This document shows, piece after piece, positions 13,483 through 26,700 of a stretch of DNA of 64,000 bases. The notes under the pieces were generated by a model. The model did no database searches and was not told the origin of the DNA. It worked only from the letters and a program-made list of their open reading frames with translations. The position numbers and the translations under genes were made by a program. This DNA comes from Opeltia flavorubescens (taxonomy: Eukaryota; Ascomycota; Lecanoromycetes; Teloschistales; Teloschistaceae), in assembly GCA_000442125.1 (NCBI GenBank), contig KE546981.1, forward strand, positions 682,001 through 746,000, written 5' to 3'. How positions within the stretch are numbered: the stretch's first letter is position 1; every line of letters begins with the position of its first letter.

Positions 13483-16400
13483 TATAGGCTTTTAATTTTA
13501 ATAAAAATTAATAGCGTATATAATTTATTAGAAAATAATAGGAAAAAAATAATTATTTACTATAAAATAATTATATATTATTTTTTTATAATAAATTATA
13601 AAGTATATAATAAATATTTACTTCGATTATTATTATAAAAATTTAAAATCTATTTTAAAAAATTCTATTATATTATTATTTAAATATATAATAAAATCTT
13701 TCGTTAAAAATATAGTAATATTAAAGTTTAAAAAAATTATTTTTTTATAATTATTATTTATACTTTATAAAAATTTTAAATTAATATATTATAAATAAAA
13801 TTTTTTTAATAAATTTACGATTATAGAATAAATTTTATTAATATTATTAATTATATTTATTAATATATTTAGCGTATATAAAAATATATATTAATTATTA
13901 ATAAAAATTTATACTATTATTATAGCGATAGACTAATAGAAATAAAAAATAAATAAATTTCTTATTTATAATTTAAATATATCTTTTTAAAATTAATTAT
14001 TTTTAAAGCTAATATTTTTTTTTTATTTTTAAATTTTATATAAATAATTTCTTTAATATTATTTAAATTTTATTATCTGGAATATTATATTTAAATAAAA
14101 GTATTATAATAAAAATTAATAACAAAAATATTCTAGTTTTAATATATTTTATAGCTTTTATAAATAAAGGCTTTTTTTTAAAATTATTTTTAACAAAATA
14201 TTAATTATATATATAAGCGATATATTATAATAGTTATTTAGCTTTAAATTAATAGGTTTAAAAATAGATTAAAATTATTTAAAATATTTTATTTTTAAAA
14301 ATTAAAAATTTAATTTTATATTTAATATTTATTTAAATACCTACGTATATTATTATACTTTTTATAAAAAAGTTAAAGGCGATATTTTAGTTAAAATTAA
14401 TAAATAAAAGGCCGGCCTATATTTTAAAATATTTAATATAATTTTTTTTCTTTTATTAAAAGGCGATATATAGCTAATAATATATAAATATAAAATTTAT
14501 TTAAATACTATTTATATAGATAACTCCCTTTTTAAACTTAGTTTATTTTAAACCTATTAATATTATTTATTTTAAATATATAGGAATTTTATATAAAATA
14601 TAGTATATTTTATTTAAGATTATTCTTGTTAATAAAGTTAAAGTAGTTTATATTATAAAATTAAAATATTTTCTTTTTTTTTAATTAAATAAAGTTTTAA
14701 TCCGTTATTTATTATCTATAATTTTTTTATATATAAAAGCTAGTATAATTATTTATTATTATTCCGTTTCTATTAAAGTTATAGTTTAAACTAAAATTTA
14801 TTTAGTTTATCTATTTAAATATAATTTAAATAATAATAGTTTAAAATTTAAATAATATTAATCCCGTAAATTATATAGTTTTATATTATACCGCTATTAT
14901 AAAAAATAATATAATCATTCTAGCTTTTAATATATTTATTAACGATTAATTTTAAATAAATAAACTTTTTAAATAAAATTAAAAAACTTTTTAATAATTT
15001 TTTAAATATATAATAATTCTAATAATCTTTAGATTTAAGCGAGGAGACGAGAGTTTTAATTTTTATAAACTACTAGCTTTAGCTATTCTATTATAATAAA
15101 ACTTCTAAAATTTTATTAATAAATTAAATTAACTAGATTTTAATAGTAGCGATAGTAATATAAAAAATAATTTTTTTTTTTTAAATCGATTAGTTAGAAG
15201 AAATTTAAAATTTTAATAGTACTATTATAAAAAAATTTCTAAAGTTTCGAAAAGTTTTTAACCAGTTTAATATCTATATTATTTTATACTATATAAATAT
15301 TATTATTAAATATACAACCTTAAATAATATTATAATATTTATTAAAGAAAATAAATATTAATAAAAACTCCTTTTTTTTACTTTAAATTAGGCTTTAATT
15401 ATTCGATTTTTTTTTTATATACTACTATAATAATATCGAGCGTATTTACTAATATAATATTAGTAGATATAAATTAATTATAATAAATACTAATAAATAT
15501 AATATTATTAAGCCTTTTTTATTAAAAAAATCGCTTTAATAATATTTAAAGTTTTTATTCGCTAGTTTATATTTAAAAAACGAACTAGAGCTAATATAAA
15601 AAATTTAATAACTTTATTATTAATATTTATTTCTATTTTAAAACTTTTTTTTTTAAAATAATAAATAGATAATATAAAAAATGCTAAAGTTTCTATAATT
15701 ACTGATAATTAATATTTAAATCTACTAGTAATCGGGTATCTAATAATTTTATATATTAAAAAATATTTTAGCTAGCCTATCTATTTAATACTAATAATAG
15801 AGGAACTATTTAAATAAATATTTTAATATATATATTAAAAGGATTATTATAAAAACTATATTATTTTATTTAAAACTCGGATTTAATAATATAATAAATT
15901 AAACTTTATAAATTTATAAGTTTTTTTATTTTTTTTTTTTTTATAATATTTTATACTTTAAAGTTTCCTTTAAAAATTCTTTAATTATAAATTAATACTA
16001 TATAAAAAGCTAATATATTATATTAGAGTATTAAAATATTATATTATATTTAAAATTAGCGATTTTATAATAATTTATAATTAAAAGCTTAAAAAAATTA
16101 ACGGTTTATTTATATATAATTTTACTAGTATTAAATATATACTTTTCGCCTATATAATATATATAGAAAGCTTTTAAAAAGAGTTTAATTAAATTAAAGA
16201 TTATATTTATTATAATTATAATCCTATATTAAATATACTCTATAAAAAGCTTTTTAAACGTATAAATATTATTAAATTACTAGATATTGAAATAAAGAGA
16301 TATTATATAATTAATATATATTAAAAATTAAAATAGTCGAAATTATATTTAGAATATAATATAGGCGATAAAACTTTTTTTTTATTATTATATTATAATT

Positions 16401-17190
16401 ATAATATCTAATTTATATAGATTTTTTATATAGTACTATTTATTTATATTTAATATTTATTATAATATAAATAAATTTTTTTCTTTCTAAAATTAGAGGT
16501 AAAATTTTAGATTTTTAAATTTAAAATTATTTTTTTAATTTATAAAGCTTTTAATATATATTTTAATTTAAATATATTTTATTATATTTTAAATATTTTA
16601 ACGTTTTAATTATTATTATAGAATTTTATTATTTTTACTTTTTATTTTTATTCCTATATTTACTATAAATTATAACTTTTTCGTCTACTATTTTAAACTT
16701 TATATACTCTCTATACTATATATTATTTATAGATTTAATTAGTAATAGATTTATAATAGACTTTAATCTATTTATAAATAAAAGAAAGAGCTAATATTTA
16801 AAATACTAGTATTTTTTAGTATTTATAATAAGTTTAATTTTAATATAAAACCTTTAAATCTTTATTATTTTTTTTTTAATCTTTAAATATTTAATATATA
16901 TATATAAACTTAAATTATTATTTATAGACCTTTTTATTTTATAAAGCCTTTAAAAAATATTATAGCGGGAGAAGTTATATTATTTAGATTATAGATATTT
17001 ATAAAGGTTATAAAAAATATAAACTTTATTTTTTTTTAAATATCTATAAATCTATATTATTAAAGGAATATTTAAACTTTAAAATAACTTTTTAAAATAA
17101 GCCTTTAGAGCTTTAAATATAATAAATTTTATAAAATATATCTCTATTAAAAGTTATTATAGATTTTATAGGATATATATAGGCGTATAA
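13483..17190. repeat. Unclassified RIP-degraded relic, right part
   Basis: Probably the continuation of 1091-5562 beyond the G2 insertion, because both flanks of G2 abut the ctata duplication. It is very AT-rich. Short frames around 16190-16320 on the plus strand look like remnants of a protein-coding gene, but I cannot assign a family. No terminal repeats were found. Confidence 0.35.
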
Positions 17191-17192
17191 TA

Positions 17193-18116
17193 TCAGCAAA
17201 ACATTTAATGGAATTCTAGATAGCTATTTTTGTTTCGTAGGATTAGTAGTAGATACCGCGGATTCGCTGTATCTGTAGTTTCTGCAGCGAATCTGCTGTA
17301 GATTAGTAGAAAAATAACGTGATTTTTTAAAAAAAATTAAAATAGGNTAAATAATATAGAAAAAATATAATTAATTTATACGAATACGAAAAGCTTAAAA
17401 ATAAGCTTATTTTTAGCTCCCGCGTTATTCGGGTAGTCTCTAGCGCTTAGATAAGCCACGCTAGTAGAATTTTAATTAGTTTAGCGCGTTTTTTAGCTAA
17501 ATTATACTAGTATAATATATAATATATATAACTAGTACTGGGCCACCGTTCCAATGGGATTTTGCTGCTGGTAGCTGGCAGCTAATAAAGCTGGCAAATG
17601 GTAGGACTGGTAACTGGTAGGGCTGCTAGTCAGCGTAGTGTAGCTAGAACTTCTATACGCTATAACGCTACTAATTTTAGTCCGATTTTTAAAATTTTTA
17701 TACTATTAGAATACGCTCGTTTAGCGTTTTAAACTAAACTACTATATATACTACTATATACGAAACTAACGAAGTTATTTAACTGTAAAAAAACCAGCTA
17801 TTTTAATAGTTAAAGGTACTAATTAGATTTATAACTACGGTTATTCGATACTAATCGATAAGATTTCTACTTATTTCGGGTCAGGAAGCCGATAAGGGAC
17901 GTTTTCCAATATATATATAATAATATAGTCCTAGTAATAGCTAGGATTTAGAAGAAATTTTAAAGGTTTTTTAAATTAGCTGTTAAACGTTTATTAAACG
18001 CCTGCTAAACGTTTATTAAACCTATTAAAATCGGTAGCCTGCCCGTATATAAGCAGATAAAATTATACGGCAAAAATAACGAAAATCCGTATCTACTACC
18101 CGAATAGTTTTGCTAA
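17193..18116. mobile_element. TA-flanked DNA element, interrupted by a ~370-bp element
   Basis: The ends TCAGCAAAAC (17193-17202) and GTTTTGCTAA (18107-18116) are inverted copies with one mismatch, flanked by TA on both sides (17191-17192 and 18117-18118). Near the left end GATTCGCTG and CAGCGAATC form a 9-bp stem around 17269-17301. A member of the ~370-bp repeat family (17537-17910) sits inside, so the element was originally about 540 bp. There is no ORF, suggesting a non-autonomous Tc1/mariner-type element. Confidence 0.55.
17537..17910 (-). repeat. ~370-bp repeat family, copy A
   Basis: The best preserved copy of a family also seen at 34389-34763 and 40414-40779. In family orientation it starts ATTGGAAAACGTCCC and ends GGCCCAGTA after a GC-richer tract with repeated CTGGTA/CTGGCA steps. 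It has no terminal inverted repeats. Flanks are TATATA-rich and look like imperfect 10-14-bp duplications of AT microsatellite, which would fit a SINE-like element. No clear Pol III boxes were found. The class is unknown. Confidence 0.7.
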
Positions 18117-18493
18117 TAAATTCGACGCGAGTTTTAAAATAACTAATATCTATTTATATTTAAGTATTTACCTATAATATTTATTTAATTCTAAATATAT
18201 ATTTTAGATTATTAAAGTAGTAATAGGCGCGTACTTAAAATATATTAAAATATTAAATATATAGTAAATATAAAAATTAATATATATCTATAATAGAATT
18301 TATTATAATATTTATTTATATTTAAAAATAAATTTTAGATTATTAGGGTAGTAATAAACGCGTTTTTAAAATATATTAAAGCGTTAAAATATAATAAATC
18401 GGATATATTAAATATAGTAAAAAAAAAGAAATATAAAAATAAAAAAAGCTTATAATAAGTATCTAAAAAATTCTAAGTCCCTTTCTCGCAGCC

Positions 18494-18495
<2 letters not shown>
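18117..18495 (+). repeat. Degenerate direct duplication, ~131-bp period
   Basis: Two units with a shared block ATTTTAGATTATTA (about 18201 and 18332), followed in each by GTAGTAATA and then AAATATATTAAA, are offset by 131 bp. The sequence is RIP-degraded, with no other recognisable content. Confidence 0.5.

Positions 18496-18532
<37 letters not shown>
18496..18532 (+). repeat. 37-nt poly(T) tract
   Basis: An uninterrupted run of 37 T directly after an undegraded GCAGCCAG, followed by a T-rich region with TTTATT repeats. On the minus strand this is a poly(A), so it could mark the 3' end of a retroposed (LINE/SINE-type) relic extending rightward to about 19.8 kb. A microsatellite is equally possible. 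Confidence 0.6.
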
Positions 18533-18534
<2 letters not shown>

Positions 18535-19860
18535 TTATTCGTTTATTTGTTTATTTCTTTTATTTTTTCTTTTTTTTTAGGTTATACTTAACTATTTTTG
18601 TTTATTTCTTTAACTACTATAAGTTTTATCTACTACTTAAACTATCTTATAAATCCTTTTTAATCTTTAAATTTATTCTAGAATTATATTATATATTTAA
18701 AAGATTAATATATATTTATTTATAAAAAACTTTTTAAATATATAAAATTAAACTTTATAGTTATTTATAAAATATTATTATTTCCGGTTAATCTAAAAAA
18801 TAAAATAACGTAATTTAATATATATAATCGCTAATAAAAATTTTTAAATACTAGAATCCGTTTAAACCTAAAATCTATAAATTTTAAAGAATATAAAAAC
18901 TAAAAAACTAAAAATCTAATAGTATAAAAAGTTTAAAACTATAGTTATTAATTTTATTTAAATAATTTATCCTTTATTAAAATTTAAATATTTATATAAT
19001 AATAGCTTTCTTTAATATTTAAAAAATATATTAGAATAAATTAAAATTTAATATATTTTTAATAAATTTATAATAATTATAAAAAGATTTTAAAATTTAT
19101 AATATACTTTTTAAACTTATATTAACTTTAAAATATACCTTTTATTTTATATATTAAGGAACTTTATAATATTAAGCTACCTTTTATTAATAGTTATTTT
19201 TTTAAAATTTAAAGCGATTTGGATAATTAAATAAAAGGGCTAGTAAAGCTAGATTTTAAATAATATTATAAAGGTTTAGAATTTAAATAAAAAAACGAAA
19301 ATAGATATTATAGTAAAATTTTCGATTTAATTTATAAAAGATATTAATAATTTATTTTTTTTAAAAGCTTAATTAATAATTTAAATTAGTATTTCTTTTT
19401 TAATTCTTTCTATTTATATTAATAATAAATAATTAATTTTATATATTAATACTTTTATTCTAATTTAAGTTCTTTTATTAATATATTATATACTTTTATT
19501 TAATTATTTTAATTATTTTTTATTTATATTTATTTATATCTTTTATTAGTTTTAGTTTTTTATATATATTATTTTATAGTTTTTAATTATTTTTTAAATC
19601 TAAAAATTTATTTATAATTTTTTATTATCTATTAAAAATAAAATTTTATTTATAGTTTAAAAATATAAAAGTTTTATTAGATATTTATACGATTAAATAT
19701 ATAATAATTATTTTATAAATATTTTAAATATTAATAGTAATATTTTTATTTAATAAAACTATTTTTAATATTATTACGGAAATATTACTTTATTTTTTCT
19801 ATTTAAAATAGTAAAAACTTATTAAAAGTAATTTAATCGTTTAACTATAATAGCTACTAA
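18533..19860. repeat. AT-rich relic, unclassified
   Basis: About 1.3 kb without open frames. If the poly(T) at its left edge is a retroposon tail, this would be the body of that element on the minus strand. No coding motif is legible. Confidence 0.3.
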
Positions 19861-22800
19861 TATAATCTATTATACGCTCTCGCTAGCTAGTATAAAATAA
19901 GATTTTCTAAACTATAGCTATTTTATTATAAAGAACAATTTTAACCTATAAATAAACTATTCTAGAAATTTATTAACTACTTTAATTCTTATTAATCAGC
20001 GCAGTATAAAATTTACTTTATAAAAATCAGTTTTAATAAGCTAATTTCTATAAAGTTTTTATATTATAATTAAAGGATTCGATTAAAGCGAGCTTCTACT
20101 AGCTAGTATAAATATTTATTTATTTTATTTATAATTAATAATATAACTAACTCTATAACTTTTAAATTAGTATAAAAATTTAATATATCAAATCGTATAA
20201 TTAGAATTCTAATAAAGCCTAATTATATTTAAAATAATAAGAGTTTAATCTAGTAAATATTTTTAAAGGAACTCAATTTAGATTTAATTATAATTATATT
20301 ATAGTAAAAAATAATTCTAACCTTTAAATAAACTTTCTAATAATTTATTAAAAAAAGAATGAATTTTTTAATAATAATAAACGGTAGGCGATTATATTAA
20401 AATTTTATTATAAATATTTTAGAATTTTAAAACTTTAAAAAGTATTATTTAAATATTTAACTATAGAAATACGGATAAAATATAATTATTATTATCTATA
20501 TTTTATATATTTTAAAGTATAGATTAATAAAGCGAATTCGTATAAAAATAGCTAATAATTAAAGAAATTACTTTAAAATATAAGTTTTTAATTTAAATAC
20601 CTTTATATATTATTAATTATTTCTTTTATTAATAATTTTCGTTAACTAGTATAGAATTAGAAATAAATAATATTTAATAATTATATATACGAAAATAGTA
20701 ACGGAATAATACTTCCGCTAATAGTATTAAAGAAATATAAACGAGTCGGTAGTATAAAAAAGCCTATTATTATAGATTTCAGCCTCCGCCAACTAGTATA
20801 ATACAACGTTTTTTTTTTTTTACCGTATAAAATAGATATACTTTTTATAATAAATAATTATTTTACCCTATTTAAATATATACGAATCTTATATATTTTA
20901 TAGTATAAAAATATTTTTACTATTAATCTATCTATAGTTTACTATTTTATAGAGAGTTTTTATTAAAAAAATCGAATTTAGAGTAAATATATTCAACTAT
21001 TACTAATTATTAAAATATTTTCTAGATTTTTTATAATAACTATAGTATCCAAGGTAATTTACTAGAATATTTTATTTCTACCAGCCTATAGAATTATAGA
21101 GTTATAAAGTTATAGAATTATAGAGTTTAGAAAATATTTAAAAAGTTTACGCTATTTAAAAAAGGTTTAAATACTAAATCTTTTAATATATTTTATAATA
21201 AACCCTTACTAGTTAGTATAATATTAAAATTTTATATTATAAAGCTGGGTTTTTATAGAATTATAGTTAAAAGTTTTAAATAAAACTTTTACTAGCTAGT
21301 ATAATACTATTTTTTTTTTATTATAAAGCTAGTCCATATAATTAATAGTTAATAAATTAAAATAAAATAGATTTTTAAATTTATATAAATTTAATATACT
21401 TTTTTTTAATATTTTAAATATTAATTTATCTATAATTAATATTTAAATAATTAAAGCTTTTACTAGCTAATATAATATTAAAATTTATTTTATATTTATT
21501 ATACTAAATATTTAATATATAATAAAAACTTAAAATTAATAAAAATAATAATTATAAAATATAATTAAAATAATAGTCCTTTTATTTATATTTAATAATA
21601 AGCTCGCTATTTTATAAAATAATATAAATATATATATTAATTAAAATATAGAAAATAATATTAAAAAAATTATAGATTTAAATTTTTACTAGTTAGCGTA
21701 ATTCTAAAATTTTATTTTATAGAACTAGTCTCTATAAAATTTTTTAAAATTATAGTTAGAGGTTTTAGATAAAACTAGTTTTTAAATTTTATTAGGCCTA
21801 TATAATTATAAAGGGCCTATATTAATATAGTATAGCTTTTTATAATATTCTAATAATTAACTTCTCTATAATTGATAATTAAACAGTTAGAGTCCTTGTT
21901 AACTAGTGTAGTACTGCTTTTTTTTTTACTATAGAGCTAGTCTCTATAGCTAATCAGCCGTATCCTAGTTAAAGGCTTTAAAAAGCGAGTCGATAAAACC
22001 GAAGTCCTCGCTAGCTAGCGTAGTATAGCTTCTTTCTTGCTATAGCGAACGGTAAAATTATTATAGTAGTTAACTTGTAAATTAAACAGTCTACTCTATT
22101 AATCTTCTAACTTTTTCGTATAGTAAGCCCTCGCCAGCTAGCGCTAGACTGGTTAATCGGCCGGGTATTCTAGATAGATTTAGGAACCGGAACCGACCCG
22201 AGTCGGGTTATAAAAATTTATAACCCGACCCGGGCGGTTCCGGGTTAAACTCGGGTACCTGGGTTTAACCTAATTTTAGCTTAATTTACTAAAAATAGTA
22301 ATATTTTATAAAAATAGCGCTAGTTTTAAAAAAAATAGATTACTAATATTAAAATTTTTTATTTTTAATAAAAATTATATAAAATTTATAATAGATTTAA
22401 TATTAAAAATATATTTATAACTATTTTATTTAATTAAATATTAATTTTTTTTATATTTTAACGCTAAAATCGGTCGAGTCGGGTTATAATCGGCCGACCG
22501 AATATAATATAAGTTCGACCTAACTTATAGTTAGGTCGGGTTTCGGTCCTAAAAATTAGTACCGACCCGGGTTCGACCCGACCCGACTCGACCCGACCTG
22601 ACCAGTCTAGCTAGCGCAGTCAGCTATATCCCAGTTAAAAGCCTTAAAAAGCGAGTCGATAAGTCCTCGCCAGCTAGTGCAGTATCAAACTTATTTTATA
22701 GGGATCAGCTCCAGTTTTAATAAGCTGATTTTTATAAAATTTTTGAACCGACGGGTGCGTATTAAAACGTAAAAAAACTATAAAAAAGAAAGTACTAAAA

Positions 22801-23015
22801 ATAGCGAACGGCAAGATTATTATAGCAATCGATTTGTAAAACTAACGGTCTGCTTTTTAAATTATTATTCTAACTTATTAGTATAGTAGGACAACTTTTT
22901 CTAATATCCACTACCTTCGCCAGCTAGCGTAGTAATACTATATCTTATAGAATAGGACAACTTTTTCCAATATCTATTGAGCCTCCGCTAGCTAGCGTAG
23001 TTATACTATTTTTTA
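19861..23015 (+). repeat. Array of degenerate CTAGCTAGCG-core repeats
   Basis: A motif of the type CCTCGCCAGCTAGCGCAGTA recurs at least a dozen times at irregular 80-300-bp spacing. Examples lie near 19876, 20093, 20785, 21205, 21290, 21455, 21687, 21895, 22006, 22129, 22667, 22915 and 22983. It is often followed by TATAC/TACT and a T-run, then TATAGAGCTAGTCTCTATA-like sequence. It also occurs at 1-20, about 222 and about 375 in the other family X copy. The later units are far less RIP-damaged than the earlier ones. This looks like a decayed tandem or composite repeat of unknown class. Confidence 0.6.
22145..22609. mobile_element. hAT-type MITE with perfect 8-bp target duplication
   Basis: Perfect 9-bp inverted termini TAGACTGGT and ACCAGTCTA bound a 465-bp element. 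Identical 8-bp flanks GCTAGCGC lie at 22137-22144 and 22610-22617, the duplication length diagnostic of hAT transposons. Both ends carry clustered GACCCGACCCG / CGGGTCGGG subterminal repeats in direct and inverted order, and the core is AT-rich. No ORF is present, so it depends on a transposase elsewhere. It interrupts one unit of the CTAGCTAGCG array. Confidence 0.85.
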
Positions 23016-23461
23016 TATAGCTCGGCGGGAGGAAATGCTCGATGGGGCCCTGGTGGGAGGAGGTGCTTGATGGGGCCCCTGGCGAGAGGAAATACTTGAT
23101 AAGGCTGGCGGGAGAAGATACTTAATAAGGTATAGTATAGATATTCGCTACTACTATATATACTAACTTGCTGTTTAAAACTTTATAGTTAGCTTTAACG
23201 CTATTTAAAATATATACTGGTCGTTTTTAAATAAACTTCAGCTATAAGATCGAAGCTTTCAACGAGGAATATAAATATTGTAAAAGAGGAACTGCAGCGC
23301 TAGAATACCTACTAGATAGTAAAGAATCTAATATTTATAAAAAATATAGTATTTTACTTAATTATAATAAGGCTATTATATTTATATTATATATATATCG
23401 TATTTTTATATATTTCTTTAACTATTTTAATATATATATATTTTTCGAAATTTTATATTCG
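22670..23461. repeat. Family X repeat, second copy, left part
   Basis: Aligns with 1-864 of the window. It is cut after attcg (23457-23461) by the Ty3/Gypsy-like fossil at 23462-31139 and resumes at 31140. It is less degraded than the first copy, for example in its G-rich minisatellite. Confidence 0.8.
23023..23130 (+). repeat. G-rich minisatellite in family X, 4 units
   Basis: Units of about 28-29 bp of the form GGCGGGAGGAAATGCTCGAT plus GGGGCCCTG lie head to tail. This is the better preserved version of the array at 413-519 and one of the most GC-rich spots in the isochore. Confidence 0.75.
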
Positions 23462-23718
23462 TGTTATAATTAGCAATAGTCTAGCTTATTATAATATTGT
23501 AGAACCGTTATATAACTTCGGCTAAGACGTTATATCGCCACGTTATACTAGTAGAAAAGGGGGCTTATATAATTAGAGGAATTCCCTCTAATATTTATAG
23601 CTTTTTAGATATTAATATATATATATTCTTTATATATAGCTTTATATATACGATAGTAGAACGCTAGATTATTATTTATACTTTTATATAGTTTCTCTAC
23701 TATTATATCCTTTTTATA
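23462..23718 (+). repeat. 5' LTR of G1
   Basis: 257 bp, aligning end to end with 30883-31139. It starts TGTTATAATTAG directly after the attcg duplication. Confidence 0.85.
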
Positions 23719-26700
23719 TTTTAATATTTTTACTTCTTATAAAAAGCAGTTCGACTATATCGCGAAGCTATAACGCGAGATAGTAATAATAATACTATAC
23801 TTATAACTAGATTCTAACTACTAATAAATATAGTTATACTATAAGATAATAATATAGATAAACTTATTAGCGACGTTTTAAATACGAAGATTCGAGCTTT
23901 TAAAATAAAACGAACTCTAGTTTATTAATAAAAAAGGTTAGAAATATTAAAAACTAAAAAAAAATTAGGATTCCCGAAGCTATTTACTATTATATATTAA
24001 TAATAAGCTTTTAAAACTTTAATTAACGATTTTAAACGTATTAAAAAATAAAAAATAAATAAAAAATTGAAATTAAAAATCTTTAACCCTATTTAATATA
24101 AAAATAAAAGTTATATAAAGTATACGCTATTTAAATATAAATATAAATACGTTTTTAAAATTCGTTTAATTATATATAAAATAGAAGCTTTAAAGATTCT
24201 ATTTAGTATAGACTATTTTAATTATTATCCGGCGAATATATAAAATTAAATTAAAAAAATAAATTTAAATATTAGGTTTAAAATAATTTAAAAAGAATAA
24301 TAAAAACTTTTATTAGATTAATTTAACCCTTAAACTATCTATAATATTAAAATAAAATTATAATATTTTAACGCGAGATATTATAATAGATAAAATATTT
24401 TTTTATTTATTAAATATTTAAAAGACTTTAAAAATTATATAAAAGAATTTTTATTAAATTATATTCGGATAAATATCCTAAAAAACGCCCTTTAGAATAG
24501 TATAGCCGATAAAATATTTAAAATATTTAATTTTTTAAAAATATATTAAGGGATTATTAATTAAATAATTAAAATTAAATTAGTTTAATTATAATATTAA
24601 GCGCGTATTAGTTATAATAATATAAATATTAATATATTAAATTTTAAAAGTTATAGAAGTAATTAAAAAGAATAAAGTTTATTTAATACTATTATACTAG
24701 CGATTAGCGCGAATATAATAATAATTAGTTATAGAAATTATAAAAGCTAATATAATTTCTAAAATTATAGTTTAAATAATAGCCGCGGATTTTATAAAAA
24801 TAGTAATATATTAACGACGATTATTTATTAAAAATATAGTAAAGAAGGTTATAAAAGATCTAATTACCCTTATAAAAATAAAAAGGGAAAATATAAAACC
24901 TAATAAATATTATTTTTATACTATTAAGTCGCTAATAAATAGGGCTATAGATATTTTATTTAATTATAAACGTAATTATTTAAAAAAAAAATAGAAGGTT
25001 AAATTAGCTATATTTATTAATTATAATATAAGCCTGAATTTTATATTATAATACTATATAAAGAAACTAAAGCTATATAATAACCGCGATATTAAAGTAC
25101 CGGTTAAAACGCTAAATAGTACGAGTTTAATTTATTTTTAAAAATATAAACTTCCGGTTAATTTTATTAATTTAAAAAAAAAATTTAAAATAATAATAAA
25201 TAAATATATTAAAGTAAATATTAAATTTTTTAATATTATATTTAACCTTCTATAATTATATTAATATAATCTAGATATTAACTAGGTATATATATAATAG
25301 ATATAACGCGATTCCGGCGCTATTCTAATAAGAATAGATATTAAACTAATCCCGGCTAAAAAATTAGAATACTTACTAAAGGTAGAAAGATTTAAATAAT
25401 TATACTTTTTTAGTATAGAATTATATAATAAAAACGATGTAATCGCTTTATATAGCGCTAAAAAAATAATTTTACTTAAAAAGTATACCGATCTAGAAAA
25501 GGTTTATAATTTTTAAAGAGTTAATAAATTTCTTAAATATTTTATAAATAATTATACTATTAAAATAACGGGTAATTTATTATTTAAACTTTTATATAAT
25601 TTTTTAATTATTAAATTAAAGGTTTTATAGATCTATATTAATAAAAATCTAATAAAAGGGTTTATCTATTATTTAATATTATAAGCTAGCGTTCTAATTA
25701 TATTTATAAAAAAAAAATAATAACTTTCGTCTTTATATTAACTATTAAAAGCTAAACCGGGTTATTATTAAAAACCGGTACCTTTTTTTTCTAATATTAG
25801 AAGCTTTAAATAGGCTATATAAAATAATAATCTTTATTTATTTAAATATCCGGAATACCTACTATTATATTAAAATCCGGAAAGGCGATAAATAAAAAAT
25901 AATATTTTATATTTATTATAACTATTTTAAATATTATATTATCTTATTTAATTTAATAAATACCCCGGCTACCTTATAAATATATATTAATAATATTTTT
26001 AAAAACTTTCTAGACTTTTTTATTATAGTATATATAAATAATTTACTAGTTTATTTAAAAAATAAAGCCGAATATTTAATATATATATAAAAAATCCTTA
26101 TAAAGCTATAATAATATAGGCTATATATTAAATTAGAGAAGTATTTATTTAATATATATAAAATTAAATTTATAAAATTTATTATTCGCCTTAATAATAT
26201 TATAATAAAAAAGTCCTATATTAAATATATAAAGAATTAGCCCTTTTTAAAATTATATTATAATATATAATATTTCTTCGGATTTATAAATTTTTATCGA
26301 CATTTTATTAAAGTATTTTTATAGATAATACTACCGCTAATATTATTATTAAAAGGCGGTAATAAAGAGAAGTTTAATATTAAGTTTATTTTAATTAAAA
26401 AAGTAGTTAACGCGTTTAAAATATTAAAGGAATATTTTATAAAAGCGCTTATTTTATAATAATTTGATTATATATTCTAAATTTATATTAAAATAAATAC
26501 TTTAAAATATACTATTTTAGTAATTATCTTATAGCTTTTTAATACTAGTATATAAATCTACTAATACCTTATTATTTATTAATTCTAGAAAAAAACAACG
26601 GCTAAACGTAACTATAATATTAAAGATTTAGAAATACTAGCTATTATTTATATTTATAAATAATAGCGATATTATATTAAAAAAGCTTTTTATAGAATAA

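Noticed and set aside
17537-17910. The ~370-bp family as solo LTRs (TG...CA can be read at the ends)
   Set aside because: Similarity among copies continues past the CA into GTACT, and no consistent 5-bp duplication is present.
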